Source of the DNA: Rhodanobacter sp. Root480
GTDB lineage: Bacteria > Pseudomonadota > Gammaproteobacteria > Xanthomonadales > Rhodanobacteraceae
Reading direction: 5' to 3'
NCBI RefSeq assembly: GCF_001426645.1
Contig: NZ_LMEX01000001.1
Span: forward strand, 1,316,755 to 1,380,754
DNA length: 64,000 nucleotides
Position 1 is the stretch's first letter. Each line of letters opens with the position of its first letter. Both the position numbers and the translations under genes were made by a program. The notes under the pieces were generated by a model, which had not been told where the DNA came from, ran no database searches, and saw nothing but the letters and a program-made list of their open reading frames with translations. Of this stretch, positions 8,475 through 20,585 are shown piece after piece.

Positions 8475-10085
8475 TCACGCGCCGCGCAGATCGCGCAGGC
8501 GGAAGCCGGTGGCGAACAGCATGCCGACATACGTCAGGCCGCCGCCGCAAACCAGCAGCGCCAGATGCCACAAGCGGTCCACCACGGATACGCCGACCGT
8601 CCAGTCCGGCCACACCCAGCGCCCCAGCAACAGCACGGCCACCATCGCCGTACATGCCACCGCCAGCCGCAGCAGGTGGCGCGCCCAGCCGGGCTGGCGC
8701 TGATACACGCCGGCGCGCTTCAGCCAATGCCACAACAGCCACAGGTTGACGTAAGCCGCCACCGCACTGGCCATGCCCAGCGCCATGTGCAGGCCGGGCA
8801 GCCGGGCCAGGCCATCCAGCAAGGGCAATTGCTTCAGCGCGGGCGGCGCCCACCACTCGAACAGCAGCAGCAGGAACACCACGTTCAACACCATGTTGGT
8901 CAGCAACGATGCCACCGCCGCGCGTACCGGCGTCCGGGTGTCCTGGCGCGAATAGAACGCCGGCAGCAACACCTTCACCAGCGCGAACGCCGGCAGGCCG
9001 AAGCTCAGCGCAGTGATCGACAACGTCGCCATATGCGTGTCGTGCGCGGTCCAGTGGCCGTGCTGGAACAGCGTGGCCACCAGCGGCCCAGCCAGCAGCA
9101 GCAGCGCGAACATCGCCGGCACCGCAATCAGCAAGGTGATGCGCAGGCCCCAGTCCAGCGCCCGCGAAAAACCCGCGGTGTCGGTGGTGACGTGATGGCG
9201 CGACAGCGACGGCAGGATCACCGTACCCAGCGCCACGCCGAACACGCCCAGTGGCAGTTCCAGGAACCGATCCGCCTGCGACAGCCAGCTCTGCGAACCG
9301 GCGATCAGCAGCGAAGCGATCACGGTATCGAACAGCAGATTGATCTGCGCCACCGACGAGCCGAACAGCGTGGGCACCATCAGCCGCATGATCTTGCGCA
9401 CCTCGGGATGGCTCCAGCCCCAGCGCGGCAAGGTCAGCAGATCCAGCCCGCGCAACGCCGGCAACTGGAACAACAACTGCAGGATGCCGGCGGCCAGGAT
9501 CGCCCAGCCCATCGCCATGATCGGCGTATCCAGCCGCCGCGACAGCCACAGCGCGCCGCCGATCATGCACAGGTTGAGGATCACCGGCGTCAGCGCCGGC
9601 AAGGCGAACCGATGGAAACTGTTGAGCGCGCCACCCGATAGCGCGGTCAACGACACGAACAGCAGGAACGGAAACGTCAGCCGCAGCAGATCGACGGTCA
9701 ACTCGAATTTGCGCGGCTCGTCGATCGCGCCGGGCGAAAACAGCACGGTGACCTGCGGCGCGAAGAAAATGCCCAGCGCCGTGATCAGCAGCAACACGCC
9801 GCCGAGCGTGCCCGACACCCGCGACATCAGGTTCTTCAGCTCCGCATGCGTACCCTTCTCCTTCACCTCGGTGAACACCGGCACGAAGGCGGTGGAGAAC
9901 GAACCCTCGGCAAACAGCCGGCGCATGAAATTGGGGATGCGGAACGCCACCCAGAACGCGTCGGTGGCCCCGTTGGCGCCGAAGGCCGCGTTGATCGACA
10001 TGTCGCGCACCAGCCCGAGCACCCGCGAGATCATCGTCATGCTGCTGAATGAGAGCAGCCCGCGGAACATGCTGGGAGACTTCAT
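8475..10085 (-). CDS. murJ: Lipid II flippase MurJ (MviN family)
   Basis: 536 residues from ATG 10085 (MKSPSMFRGLLSFSSMTMISR). An inner-membrane MOP-superfamily transporter that flips lipid II to the periplasm for peptidoglycan synthesis. Repeated hydrophobic helices run through the whole protein, about 14 as expected. Family positions seen are SRVLGLVRD, the GATDAFWVAFRIPNFMRRLFAEGSFS signature and SxRQDTRTPV. The open frame continues upstream of the chosen ATG but is low-complexity. It is divergent from rpsT across about 250 bp and heads the ribF-ileS-lspA-ispH direction. Confidence 0.95.
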   Translation of the reverse strand: MKSPSMFRGLLSFSSMTMISRVLGLVRDMSINAAFGANGATDAFWVAFRIPNFMRRLFAEGSFSTAFVPVFTEVKEKGTHAELKNLMSRVSGTLGGVLLLITALGIFFAPQVTVLFSPGAIDEPRKFELTVDLLRLTFPFLLFVSLTALSGGALNSFHRFALPALTPVILNLCMIGGALWLSRRLDTPIMAMGWAILAAGILQLLFQLPALRGLDLLTLPRWGWSHPEVRKIMRLMVPTLFGSSVAQINLLFDTVIASLLIAGSQSWLSQADRFLELPLGVFGVALGTVILPSLSRHHVTTDTAGFSRALDWGLRITLLIAVPAMFALLLLAGPLVATLFQHGHWTAHDTHMATLSITALSFGLPAFALVKVLLPAFYSRQDTRTPVRAAVASLLTNMVLNVVFLLLLFEWWAPPALKQLPLLDGLARLPGLHMALGMASAVAAYVNLWLLWHWLKRAGVYQRQPGWARHLLRLAVACTAMVAVLLLGRWVWPDWTVGVSVVDRLWHLALLVCGGGLTYVGMLFATGFRLRDLRGA

Positions 10086-10261
10086 GCGCCTGATATCGCC
10101 TTGTGCTGAGCGGAGGGAGGCGCCCGGGCCAGCCGGGCGCGGCGCGTAGTTTGACAGCGGCCGGCGCCAAGTTGACAGCCCGGCGCGGGCAGAATCCGGG
10201 CATCCTGGCGGCAAGGCCATGGCCGGGGCTCGACGATGACCCGGCCATGGCCTGCATTCAA

Positions 10262-10290
10262 TTGACGCACGGCCGAATCACCCGCATAAT
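10262..10290 (+). promoter_or_regulatory. Promoter of rpsT
   Basis: TTGACG (10262-10267), exactly 17 bp, CATAAT (10285-10290). Initiation near 10297 would give a leader of about 38 nt to the TTG start. The rest of the murJ-rpsT gap holds only a G/C-rich inverted GGCCATGGCC motif. Confidence 0.8.
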
Positions 10291-10334
10291 TGGCGTCTTT
10301 TTCCAACCCCAACACTGCATTCCGGAGTTCTACC

Positions 10335-10598
10335 TTGGCCAACATCAAGTCCGCGAAGAAGCGCGCGCGCCAGTCCGAACAGCGCCGCCTGCGCAACATC
10401 AGCGCACGTTCCATGGTCCGCACCGCCCTGAAAAAGGTCGTCAAGGCCATCGAGGCCAAGGACAAGGCAGCCGCCGTTGCCGCCTTCACCGTCGCCCAGC
10501 CGGTGATGGATCGTTACGCCGCGCGCGGCCTGATCCACAAGAACAAGGCCGCCCGTCACAAGAGCCGCCTCAACGCGAAGATCCGCGAACTGGCGTAA
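10335..10598 (+). CDS. rpsT: 30S ribosomal protein S20
   Basis: 87 residues starting at TTG 10335, preceded by CGGAG with a seven-base gap. The product begins (M)[14 protein letters not shown], the conserved S20 start; an upstream in-frame ATG would add residues not found in S20. S20 is a primary 16S rRNA-binding protein of the small subunit. Conserved parts include [11 protein letters not shown] and [16 protein letters not shown] start is also used in E. coli, where it contributes to autogenous translational control, so the same may apply here. Its own promoter and terminators make it monocistronic. Confidence 0.97.
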   Translation: MANIKSAKKRARQSEQRRLRNISARSMVRTALKKVVKAIEAKDKAAAVAAFTVAQPVMDRYAARGLIHKNKAARHKSRLNAKIRELA

Positions 10599-10654
10599 GC
10601 CAGCCACCGCGATCCGGGTTGGCAATGGCGGGGAAATCCCCCGCCATTGAAACG

Positions 10655-10680
10655 ATAAAGCCGGCGCAAGCCGGCTTTAT
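10655..10680. terminator. Terminator after rpsT (shared palindromes)
   Basis: Arms AAAGCCGGC (10657-10665) and GCCGGCTTT (10670-10678) with loop GCAA, extended by AT/AT. An upstream hairpin at 10624-10648 (AATGGCGGGG...CCCCGCCATT) lies between it and the rpsT stop. Sequence TTTATTCATGG is repeated just after it. Confidence 0.8.
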
Positions 10681-10714
10681 TCATGGGCCAGTTTTATTCA
10701 TGGCCTGAAGCGGA

Positions 10715-10734
10715 GCCGGCGCGCGCCGGCTTTT
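10715..10734. terminator. Second rpsT/obg terminator palindrome
   Basis: GCCGGCGCGCGCCGGC (10715-10730) followed by TTTT on plus. It sits between the convergent ends of rpsT and obg, 19 bp beyond the obg stop. Confidence 0.6.
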
Positions 10735-10752
10735 CACGTTTGCGATGGGACC

Positions 10753-12260
<1,508 letters not shown>

Positions 12261-12279
12261 GACTCAATGCTCCAGTTGC

Positions 12280-12594
12280 TCAGGCGTTGATGCCCGTGAT
12301 CTCGATTTCGGTGAAGTGCTGACGGTGACCCTGCTGCCGCTTGTAGTGCTTGCGGCGGCGGAATTTGATGATGCGGATCTTGTCGGCGCGGCCGTGCTTG
12401 CGGACGGTGGCGCTGACGGTGGCGCCTTCCACGACCGGCGCACCGACGGTGACCGACTCGCCGGAACCGACCATCAACACCTGGTCGAAGCTCACGGTGG
12501 CGCCTTCTTCGGCGGTCAACAGCTCCACGCGCAGGACATCGCCCTGCTGAACGCGGTACTGCTTGCCGCCAGTCTTGATGACTGCGTAACTCAT
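12280..12594 (-). CDS. rplU: 50S ribosomal protein L21
   Basis: 104 residues from ATG 12594, with AGAAGGG upstream. Binds 23S rRNA in the large subunit. The start [19 protein letters not shown] and the C-terminal [16 protein letters not shown] are typical. First gene of the rplU-rpmA pair, with a strong promoter about 70 bp upstream. The leader contains a small GACC/GGTC hairpin; no known regulator motif is recognised in it. Confidence 0.98.
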   Translation of the reverse strand: MSYAVIKTGGKQYRVQQGDVLRVELLTAEEGATVSFDQVLMVGSGESVTVGAPVVEGATVSATVRKHGRADKIRIIKFRRRKHYKRQQGHRQHFTEIEITGINA

Positions 12595-12661
12595 GGGAAT
12601 GCCCTTCTGTCGTTATTCTCTTGGGTATCGCCATGACCCCTTCAGGTCTGGCGAACTGCGG

Positions 12662-12691
12662 ATTATAGCGACCCGCCGCCGCGCTGGTCAA
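12662..12691 (-). promoter_or_regulatory. Promoter of rplU-rpmA
   Basis: On minus: TTGACC (12691-12686), 18-bp spacer, consensus TATAAT (12667-12662). Position relative to rplU gives a leader of about 60 nt. Confidence 0.85.
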
Positions 12692-12787
12692 TTACTGACC
12701 ACAGGCCGGACGATCCCGCCGCAGCCCACAAAAAAAGACCATCTGAACGCCTTGGTATAGTAATCGGCTCCCCCATATTCAGCCGTC

Positions 12788-15735
<2,948 letters not shown>

Positions 15736-15739
<4 letters not shown>

Positions 15740-16185
15740 GCGGGCACGCCTCAGCACCGCTGGCCGGCGCGCCCCTGTTCGTGGCATCCATCGCGGTGCG
15801 CTGGCGCGACCTGGATGCGTTCAACCACGTCAACAATTCCACCTACCTCACCTATCTGGAAGAGGCGCGGTTGCAATGGATGCAGTCGATGGGCGGCGCG
15901 TTCGAGTCGTCCACCACGCCCGTGCTCGCGGCCAGCGAACTCAATTACCGCCGGCCGATCGCATGGCCGGCGCAACTGCAGGTGCAGTTGCTGTGCGAGC
16001 GCGTAGGCAACAGCTCGATCACCATCGCCCATCGCATGGTCGATGCCAGCGATCCGCAAACGCTGTATTGCGACGGCCGCGTGGTGATGGTGTGGATCGA
16101 TCCGTCCACCGGAAAACCGGTGCCGTTGCCGCCATCCGTGCGCCAGGCCGCGCAGCATCCCGCACCGCCGGCAGACGCCGCGTAA
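15736..16185 (+). CDS. Acyl-CoA thioesterase, YbgC/4HBT hotdog type
   Basis: 149 residues from GTG 15736, overlapping the uvrA stop (GTGA), so translation is probably coupled. A hotdog-fold thioesterase hydrolysing acyl-CoA; the substrate is unknown. The signature region [28 protein letters not shown] matches the 4HBT family, with the catalytic Asp in [12 protein letters not shown]. It is close to the FadM/YbgC group in length. The downstream strands [24 protein letters not shown] are also typical. A role in clearing acyl-CoAs is inferred from family only. Confidence 0.85.
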
Positions 16186-16286
16186 TAACGCAACCACCCA
16201 AGTCGCGACGCTGCTCACATACGCAAGCGCACGGTGTTCACACAGCATCGTTATGATGTCCGTCGATGCCTCGATGGAGCACACCG

Positions 16287-17741
16287 ATGACGCCACGCCA
16301 CACCCTTCTCGCCCTCGCCTGCCTGACCACCCTGGGCGCAGTCGCCACCGCCCACGCCGCCGACGATACCGAGCTGACCCTGTATCGCAGCGACAGCAGC
16401 GCGCTGTACGCCAGCAGTGGCGACGGCTCGGTCGACGACGGCTACGCCGTGGTGCGCGAACAGCGCTCGTTGACGCTGGCCGCCGGCAGCCATGACGTGG
16501 TGATCGGCGACCTGCCGAACCATATCGATCCCGAGGCAATGGCGCTGGGTTTCCCCTCCGGTAACGCCAAGGTCATTTCGCAGCGCCTGCTGCTGGGCCA
16601 GGGCCAGAACGCGGCGTTGACCGGCCTGGTCGGCCACGGAGTGGAAGTGCTCGGTGACAACGGCCAACGGCTGGCAAGCGGCAACCTGCTGCGCGCCGGT
16701 GACGGGTTGTTGGTGCACGGCGACAACGGCGTCACCACGCTGGTACGCAACTACGCGGCGGTGCGTACCACCGGCGCCAACTTCCCCACCGGCTCCAGCC
16801 TCAGCCTGCGCGTCGATGCGCAACGCGCGGGCACCGCCAACGCCGTGCTCAGCTATCCCACCGCCGGACTGGGCTGGCGCGCCGCGTATGTCGGCACACT
16901 GCAGCCGGGCAGCGCCTGCCGCATGCAGTTCGAGTCGCGCGCCAGCATCGCCAACCGCAGCGGCCGCGACTGGCACGATACGCAACTCACCCTGATCGCC
17001 GGCGAGCCGCACTTCGCCAAGGCCTCCGCACCGCGGCCGATGATGGCCATGGCGCGTGGTTACGCCAAGGCCGAAAGCGCCGACATGCCCGCGCAATCCA
17101 CGCTCGCCGATTACCGCAGCTACGCCCTGCCCGCGCCGGTCGACCTGCCCGACGGCAGCGTCAGCCAGGTACTGCTGTACGCCACTCGCACGCTGGATTG
17201 CGAACGCACCGCGCTGCTGGAAAACGGCAACAGCTACCAGCCGCCACAGCCGATGCTGGACGCCAATTTCAATACGGGAAGCAACGACTCCATCATCAGC
17301 ACGCTGCGTGTGAAAGCGTTCGACAGCCTGCCCGCCGGTTATCTGCGCGTGCTCAGCGCCGACCGCAACGGCACGCCGCAATTCATCGGCGAAGGCCGCA
17401 TCGACGACACGCCCAAGGGCGGCGATGCCACGATCACGCTGGGCACCGCATTCGACCTGCGCGCCCAGCGCGAACGCACCGCGTTCCACGTCGACAAGGC
17501 CGGCCGCACGATGGACGAGGCGTACCGCATCACGCTGACCAATGCCGGCAACAGCACGCGCGTGGTCACCGTGCGCGAGCATCCCAACCGCTGGCAGCAG
17601 TGGACGCTGGCGTCCTCGTCGAGCAAGCCCAGCAAGCAGACGCCCGACGCGCTGGAATTCCGCGTCAATGTACCGGCGGGTGGCAAGGCCACGCTGGATT
17701 ACGCCGTGCGCTACCAGTGGACCGCCGAACAGACGCCTTGA
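16287..17741 (+). CDS. Secreted DUF4139-domain protein
   Basis: 484 residues from ATG 16287 (GGAG eight bases upstream; an earlier in-frame ATG at 16266 lacks one). A Sec signal peptide is clear: MTPRHTLLALACLTT, hydrophobic core, AHA before ADDTE. The mature part is a beta-rich protein resembling DUF4139 proteins (SYPTAGLGWRAAYVGTL in the middle, RNGTPQFIGEGRIDDTPKGG and a C-terminal VREHPNRWQQW), predicted periplasmic. No catalytic motif is recognised and the family has no assigned function. It is followed 11 bp later by the crotonase gene on the same strand, so the two may be co-transcribed. Confidence 0.75.
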   Translation: MTPRHTLLALACLTTLGAVATAHAADDTELTLYRSDSSALYASSGDGSVDDGYAVVREQRSLTLAAGSHDVVIGDLPNHIDPEAMALGFPSGNAKVISQRLLLGQGQNAALTGLVGHGVEVLGDNGQRLASGNLLRAGDGLLVHGDNGVTTLVRNYAAVRTTGANFPTGSSLSLRVDAQRAGTANAVLSYPTAGLGWRAAYVGTLQPGSACRMQFESRASIANRSGRDWHDTQLTLIAGEPHFAKASAPRPMMAMARGYAKAESADMPAQSTLADYRSYALPAPVDLPDGSVSQVLLYATRTLDCERTALLENGNSYQPPQPMLDANFNTGSNDSIISTLRVKAFDSLPAGYLRVLSADRNGTPQFIGEGRIDDTPKGGDATITLGTAFDLRAQRERTAFHVDKAGRTMDEAYRITLTNAGNSTRVVTVREHPNRWQQWTLASSSSKPSKQTPDALEFRVNVPAGGKATLDYAVRYQWTAEQTP

Positions 17742-17752
17742 GGACATCAACC

Positions 17753-18508
17753 ATGTTCGACATTTTCCCGCACGAGCACGACATCACCGAGATCCGGCTG
17801 AACCGGCCGCCGGTCAACGCGCTGGATACCGCCTTGCTGGTGGCCCTGCGCGAAGCTTTCGAACAGGCACCGGCAAACGGCCAGCGCGGCCTGGTGCTGT
17901 CCGGCGCGCAAGGGCTGTTTTCGGCGGGCGTGGATATTCCCGCCCTGCTGGCGCTGGACCGTGATGGCGTGCGGCGGTTCTGGCAGGAATTCTTCGCGCT
18001 GTGCTCGACGCTGGCGCGGCTGCCGATCCCGATCGTGGCCGCCATCACCGGCCACAGCCCCGCCGGTGGCGCGGTGCTGGCGTTGTTCTGCGATTACCGG
18101 GTGATGGCGCAGGGGCCGTACCGCATCGGCCTCAACGAGGTGCAGGTGGGCCTGATCGTGCCGGACAGCATCCAGCACGCACTGCGCCGCGTGGTGGGCA
18201 CGTATCGCGCCGAGCGCCTGCTGGTATCCGGCGCGATGATCGAATCGGACGCGGCGCTGGCCTGCGGCTTCGTGGACGAGCTGACCGTGGCCGAACAGGT
18301 CACCACCCGCGCGTTGCACTGGCTGGGCGAATTGCTGGCGCTGCCTTCGCAGGCGATGCTGGCCACGCGCGCGCTGGCACGCGCGGATCTGGTCGCCGCG
18401 GTCGACCCGGACACGCTGCCGCTGGACGATTTCCTCGATGCGTATTTCCGCCCCGAAGCGCAGGCTACCTTGCAAGAGTTAGTCGCGCGGTTGAAGAACA
18501 AGGGCTGA
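17753..18508 (+). CDS. Crotonase-family protein, delta3,delta2-enoyl-CoA isomerase-like
   Basis: 251 residues from ATG 17753. Crotonase fold: FSAGVDIPALL (first oxyanion half) and HSPAGGAVLALFCDYRVM (second). From there on it resembles mitochondrial ECI1 isomerases more than hydratases: CDYRVM..., RIGLNEVQVGLIVPDSI and a C-terminus LQELVARLKNKG. It has a single acidic residue at the active site (Glu in LNEVQVG), where hydratases have two. Expected reaction: moving a cis-3 or trans-3 double bond to trans-2 during beta-oxidation of unsaturated fatty acids. No thiolase or dehydrogenase partner is nearby. This assignment is by remembered similarity only. Confidence 0.75.
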   Translation: MFDIFPHEHDITEIRLNRPPVNALDTALLVALREAFEQAPANGQRGLVLSGAQGLFSAGVDIPALLALDRDGVRRFWQEFFALCSTLARLPIPIVAAITGHSPAGGAVLALFCDYRVMAQGPYRIGLNEVQVGLIVPDSIQHALRRVVGTYRAERLLVSGAMIESDAALACGFVDELTVAEQVTTRALHWLGELLALPSQAMLATRALARADLVAAVDPDTLPLDDFLDAYFRPEAQATLQELVARLKNKG

Positions 18509-18524
18509 GCAGCACCCGCTTTCG

Positions 18525-18546
18525 CTTCCCCCGCTCGCGGGGGAAG
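18525..18546. repeat. Perfect 10-bp-stem palindrome CTTCCCCCGC..GCGGGGGAAG
   Basis: Hairpin with a 2-nt loop just after the crotonase stop; same family as the 4.4 kb element. It could act as a weak terminator, though no T-run follows. Confidence 0.75.
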
Positions 18547-18622
18547 AAACTGCATCGCTCTCTCGCACCGGCCTGTATTCTTCACAGGCACCACCGCCGG
18601 CCGCAAAGATCCGAGTCGCTGG

Positions 18623-18642
18623 ATCCCGGCTTTCGCCGGGAT
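18623..18642. repeat. Palindrome ATCCCGGC-tttc-GCCGGGAT
   Basis: Perfect 8-bp arms, in the gap between the convergent crotonase and glycosidase genes. This hairpin type is scattered in intergenic DNA of related genomes as I recall. The remainder of 18509-18661 has no coding signal. Confidence 0.7.
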
Positions 18643-18661
18643 GACGTATTCCGGATGCTGC

Positions 18662-20371
18662 CTAGTCGTAGTGATAGAGCGTCACCCGACGAATCGAGAA
18701 TTCGTCATCCGGCAAGCTCAGGTGGCGGCCCTGGTTGGTGTCGTCGCCATTCATTTCGCGACCCGGCACCCACTGCCCGTTGATGAAACGCCCTTCCCGG
18801 ATCGACTCGATGCCCACGGCGGATCGCCCTTTGCCGGGCGGCTCGAAATAAACCGTGATGCCGGTGCCGGCGAACCAGAAATCGTTCGGACCGGTCTGGA
18901 TGATCAGGCCGCCATGCGTGGTCGACGTGTCGGCGTCGATCTTCGCGCCGATCGATGCGGAACCCGGCTTGCGGTAGCTCGCCGTCACCTTGTAGTCGCC
19001 GAAAACGAAAGTCTGCGGGCTCAGGTCGACGCTGCCGTCGAACTGGGTGCGCGGCAGCATGCCGACCATTTTTCCGCTGCCCTGATGGGCGAGGATCAGC
19101 GGCGTCAACTGCTCGACCACGTCATACGCCTGCCCCAGCGCCTTCGCGTCATCGGGCGACAGGAATTCAGGCGCATAGGGTGAATAGCCCATCGCGTTCA
19201 AATGCGCATACGCGTACAGGCCATTGGCGCCCATCTGCGCACCCGAGACGCGGCCGGTTTCGGGGATCAGGAAGGGCTTGCCGGGGAGCGCGTACTTTTC
19301 CGCCCACTCGGTGAAATTCGGGAAATAGATATCCGGCGCCAGAAAGTCCACCGCCGGGGCCGCCGCGCGCCACACGTCGAAAAGATGCGGCAGCGGGCCG
19401 CCGCTGGGGTATTCACCGGGATGCTTGCCGGGCCGGATCAGTGCCGCATTGACGTACAGGGGCAGCGGGTAAACCGCCTTGCCCGCCGCCGCGACCTCCC
19501 CCGTGTAACGGCCTTCCGTCCACGCCGTGAACAACTCGTCGGTCTGCTCGCCGGCACCGAACGTGCCTTCCCAGTTGGCCCCGGTCTTGAACCCGTGCGC
19601 GCGCCACGCCGCCTTGAGTGCCGGCGCCAGGCTTTCCTTGTGCTTCGACAGATAGTCGGTCAGCGCCGTCGGCACCGGCGCATGGAAAGCGGCATCGGCC
19701 AGCGGGCCGTGGTCACGCGCTTCCGGGATCATGCCGACCTCGTTTTCCACCTGCACCATCACCACGGTGTGCCGCTCGCCGTCGATCTGCTTCAGGTGTT
19801 TCATCAACGCCACGAACGCGGCGCTGTCTGCCTGCAGGTTGGGCTGGTCCAGCGCCGACAGTATTTCCATCGGCCTGCCGTCGGAGCGCCGGGCGCGTGG
19901 ATAGCGACGGGAATCGCGTTTGACCCACGCAGGGACGTAGCTCGACATGCTGTTTTTCCAGCTGCCGAACCACAGCAGGACGAGGCGCATGTCGTGAGCG
20001 CGCGCGCCCTCGATGAGTCCATCCACGGTACTGAAATCGAACTGCCCCTGCTGCGGCTCGATCAGGTTCCAGTAAACGGGAGCGATGAGCGAGTTGAAAT
20101 GCATGGCCTCGAATTTGGGCCACAACGTTTCCAGGTAAGGCAGGCTCGATGCGGAGGAGTTCTCAAGCTCCCCCGCGCGCATCAGGAATGGCTGGCCGTC
20201 CACGATGAGTTGCGTGGCACCGTGACGCTGCGCCAGGTGCGGCATGCCCGGCACATCCCTAGCCTGCGCCGAAAGCACCAGGCCCGGCAACAAGATGAGG
20301 ACAACGGCAATCATGCCGCTCATGCGCCACCGGCTTTTTCGCGCAACCACTCTTCTCACCGTGCTGTGCAT
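18662..20371 (-). CDS. Secreted glycoside hydrolase family 35-like beta-galactosidase
   Basis: 569 residues from ATG 20371, with AGGGGG upstream. Basic N-terminus and hydrophobic core (IAVVLILLPGLVLS, then AQA before RD) predict export. A TIM-barrel glycosidase of clan GH-A: RAGELENSS and APVYWNLIEPQQGQFDF are GH35/42-like; the acid/base Glu fits E211 in QVENEVG and the nucleophile E371 in LIPETGR. The C-terminal beta-domain resembles the DUF5597 domain of similar enzymes. Natural substrate unknown; a galactose-containing plant or algal glycan is likely. It follows the TonB receptor on the same strand, forming an outer-membrane uptake plus periplasmic cleavage pair. Confidence 0.8.
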   Translation of the reverse strand: MHSTVRRVVARKSRWRMSGMIAVVLILLPGLVLSAQARDVPGMPHLAQRHGATQLIVDGQPFLMRAGELENSSASSLPYLETLWPKFEAMHFNSLIAPVYWNLIEPQQGQFDFSTVDGLIEGARAHDMRLVLLWFGSWKNSMSSYVPAWVKRDSRRYPRARRSDGRPMEILSALDQPNLQADSAAFVALMKHLKQIDGERHTVVMVQVENEVGMIPEARDHGPLADAAFHAPVPTALTDYLSKHKESLAPALKAAWRAHGFKTGANWEGTFGAGEQTDELFTAWTEGRYTGEVAAAGKAVYPLPLYVNAALIRPGKHPGEYPSGGPLPHLFDVWRAAAPAVDFLAPDIYFPNFTEWAEKYALPGKPFLIPETGRVSGAQMGANGLYAYAHLNAMGYSPYAPEFLSPDDAKALGQAYDVVEQLTPLILAHQGSGKMVGMLPRTQFDGSVDLSPQTFVFGDYKVTASYRKPGSASIGAKIDADTSTTHGGLIIQTGPNDFWFAGTGITVYFEPPGKGRSAVGIESIREGRFINGQWVPGREMNGDDTNQGRHLSLPDDEFSIRRVTLYHYD

Positions 20372-20392
20372 TCAATCCCCCTTTCCAGCTTT

Positions 20393-20572
20393 TCAGCCAC
20401 GACCGTCTTGCGCATGTTCATGCTGCGAAGCCGCGAAGTCGATGCGATCACGCAGCGTGCCCCATCGCGCGGATGCATGTACCCAGGCGCGCACGGAGCG
20501 GAAGTCAGCGAAGCGCTCCACGTTCACGGCCGTCTGCCGGCCTTGAGCGTGGAGTTTTCTCCCGGGGATCAT
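20393..20572 (-). CDS. Possible small ORF between TonB receptor and glycosidase
   Basis: An ATG-initiated 59-codon frame (MIPGRKLHAQG... ending AQDGRG) starts 13 bases after the receptor stop and ends 21 bases before the glycosidase start, filling the 214-bp gap. Composition is ordinary, with no recognised motif and no strong ribosome site. It may be a decayed gene or chance; I cannot tell. Confidence 0.2.
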   Translation of the reverse strand: MIPGRKLHAQGRQTAVNVERFADFRSVRAWVHASARWGTLRDRIDFAASQHEHAQDGRG

Positions 20573-20585
20573 CGCCCCATCCAGG

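Noticed and set aside
10086-10250. Possible small RNA in the murJ-rpsT gap
   Set aside because: Only scattered inverted repeats (GGCCATGGCC) and no promoter-terminator pair apart from that of rpsT.
12733-12787. LexA/SOS box upstream of uvrA
   Set aside because: Looked for both the enterobacterial CTGT-N8-ACAG form and Xanthomonad TTAG-type forms; the TTGGTATAGTAAT stretch matches neither well enough.
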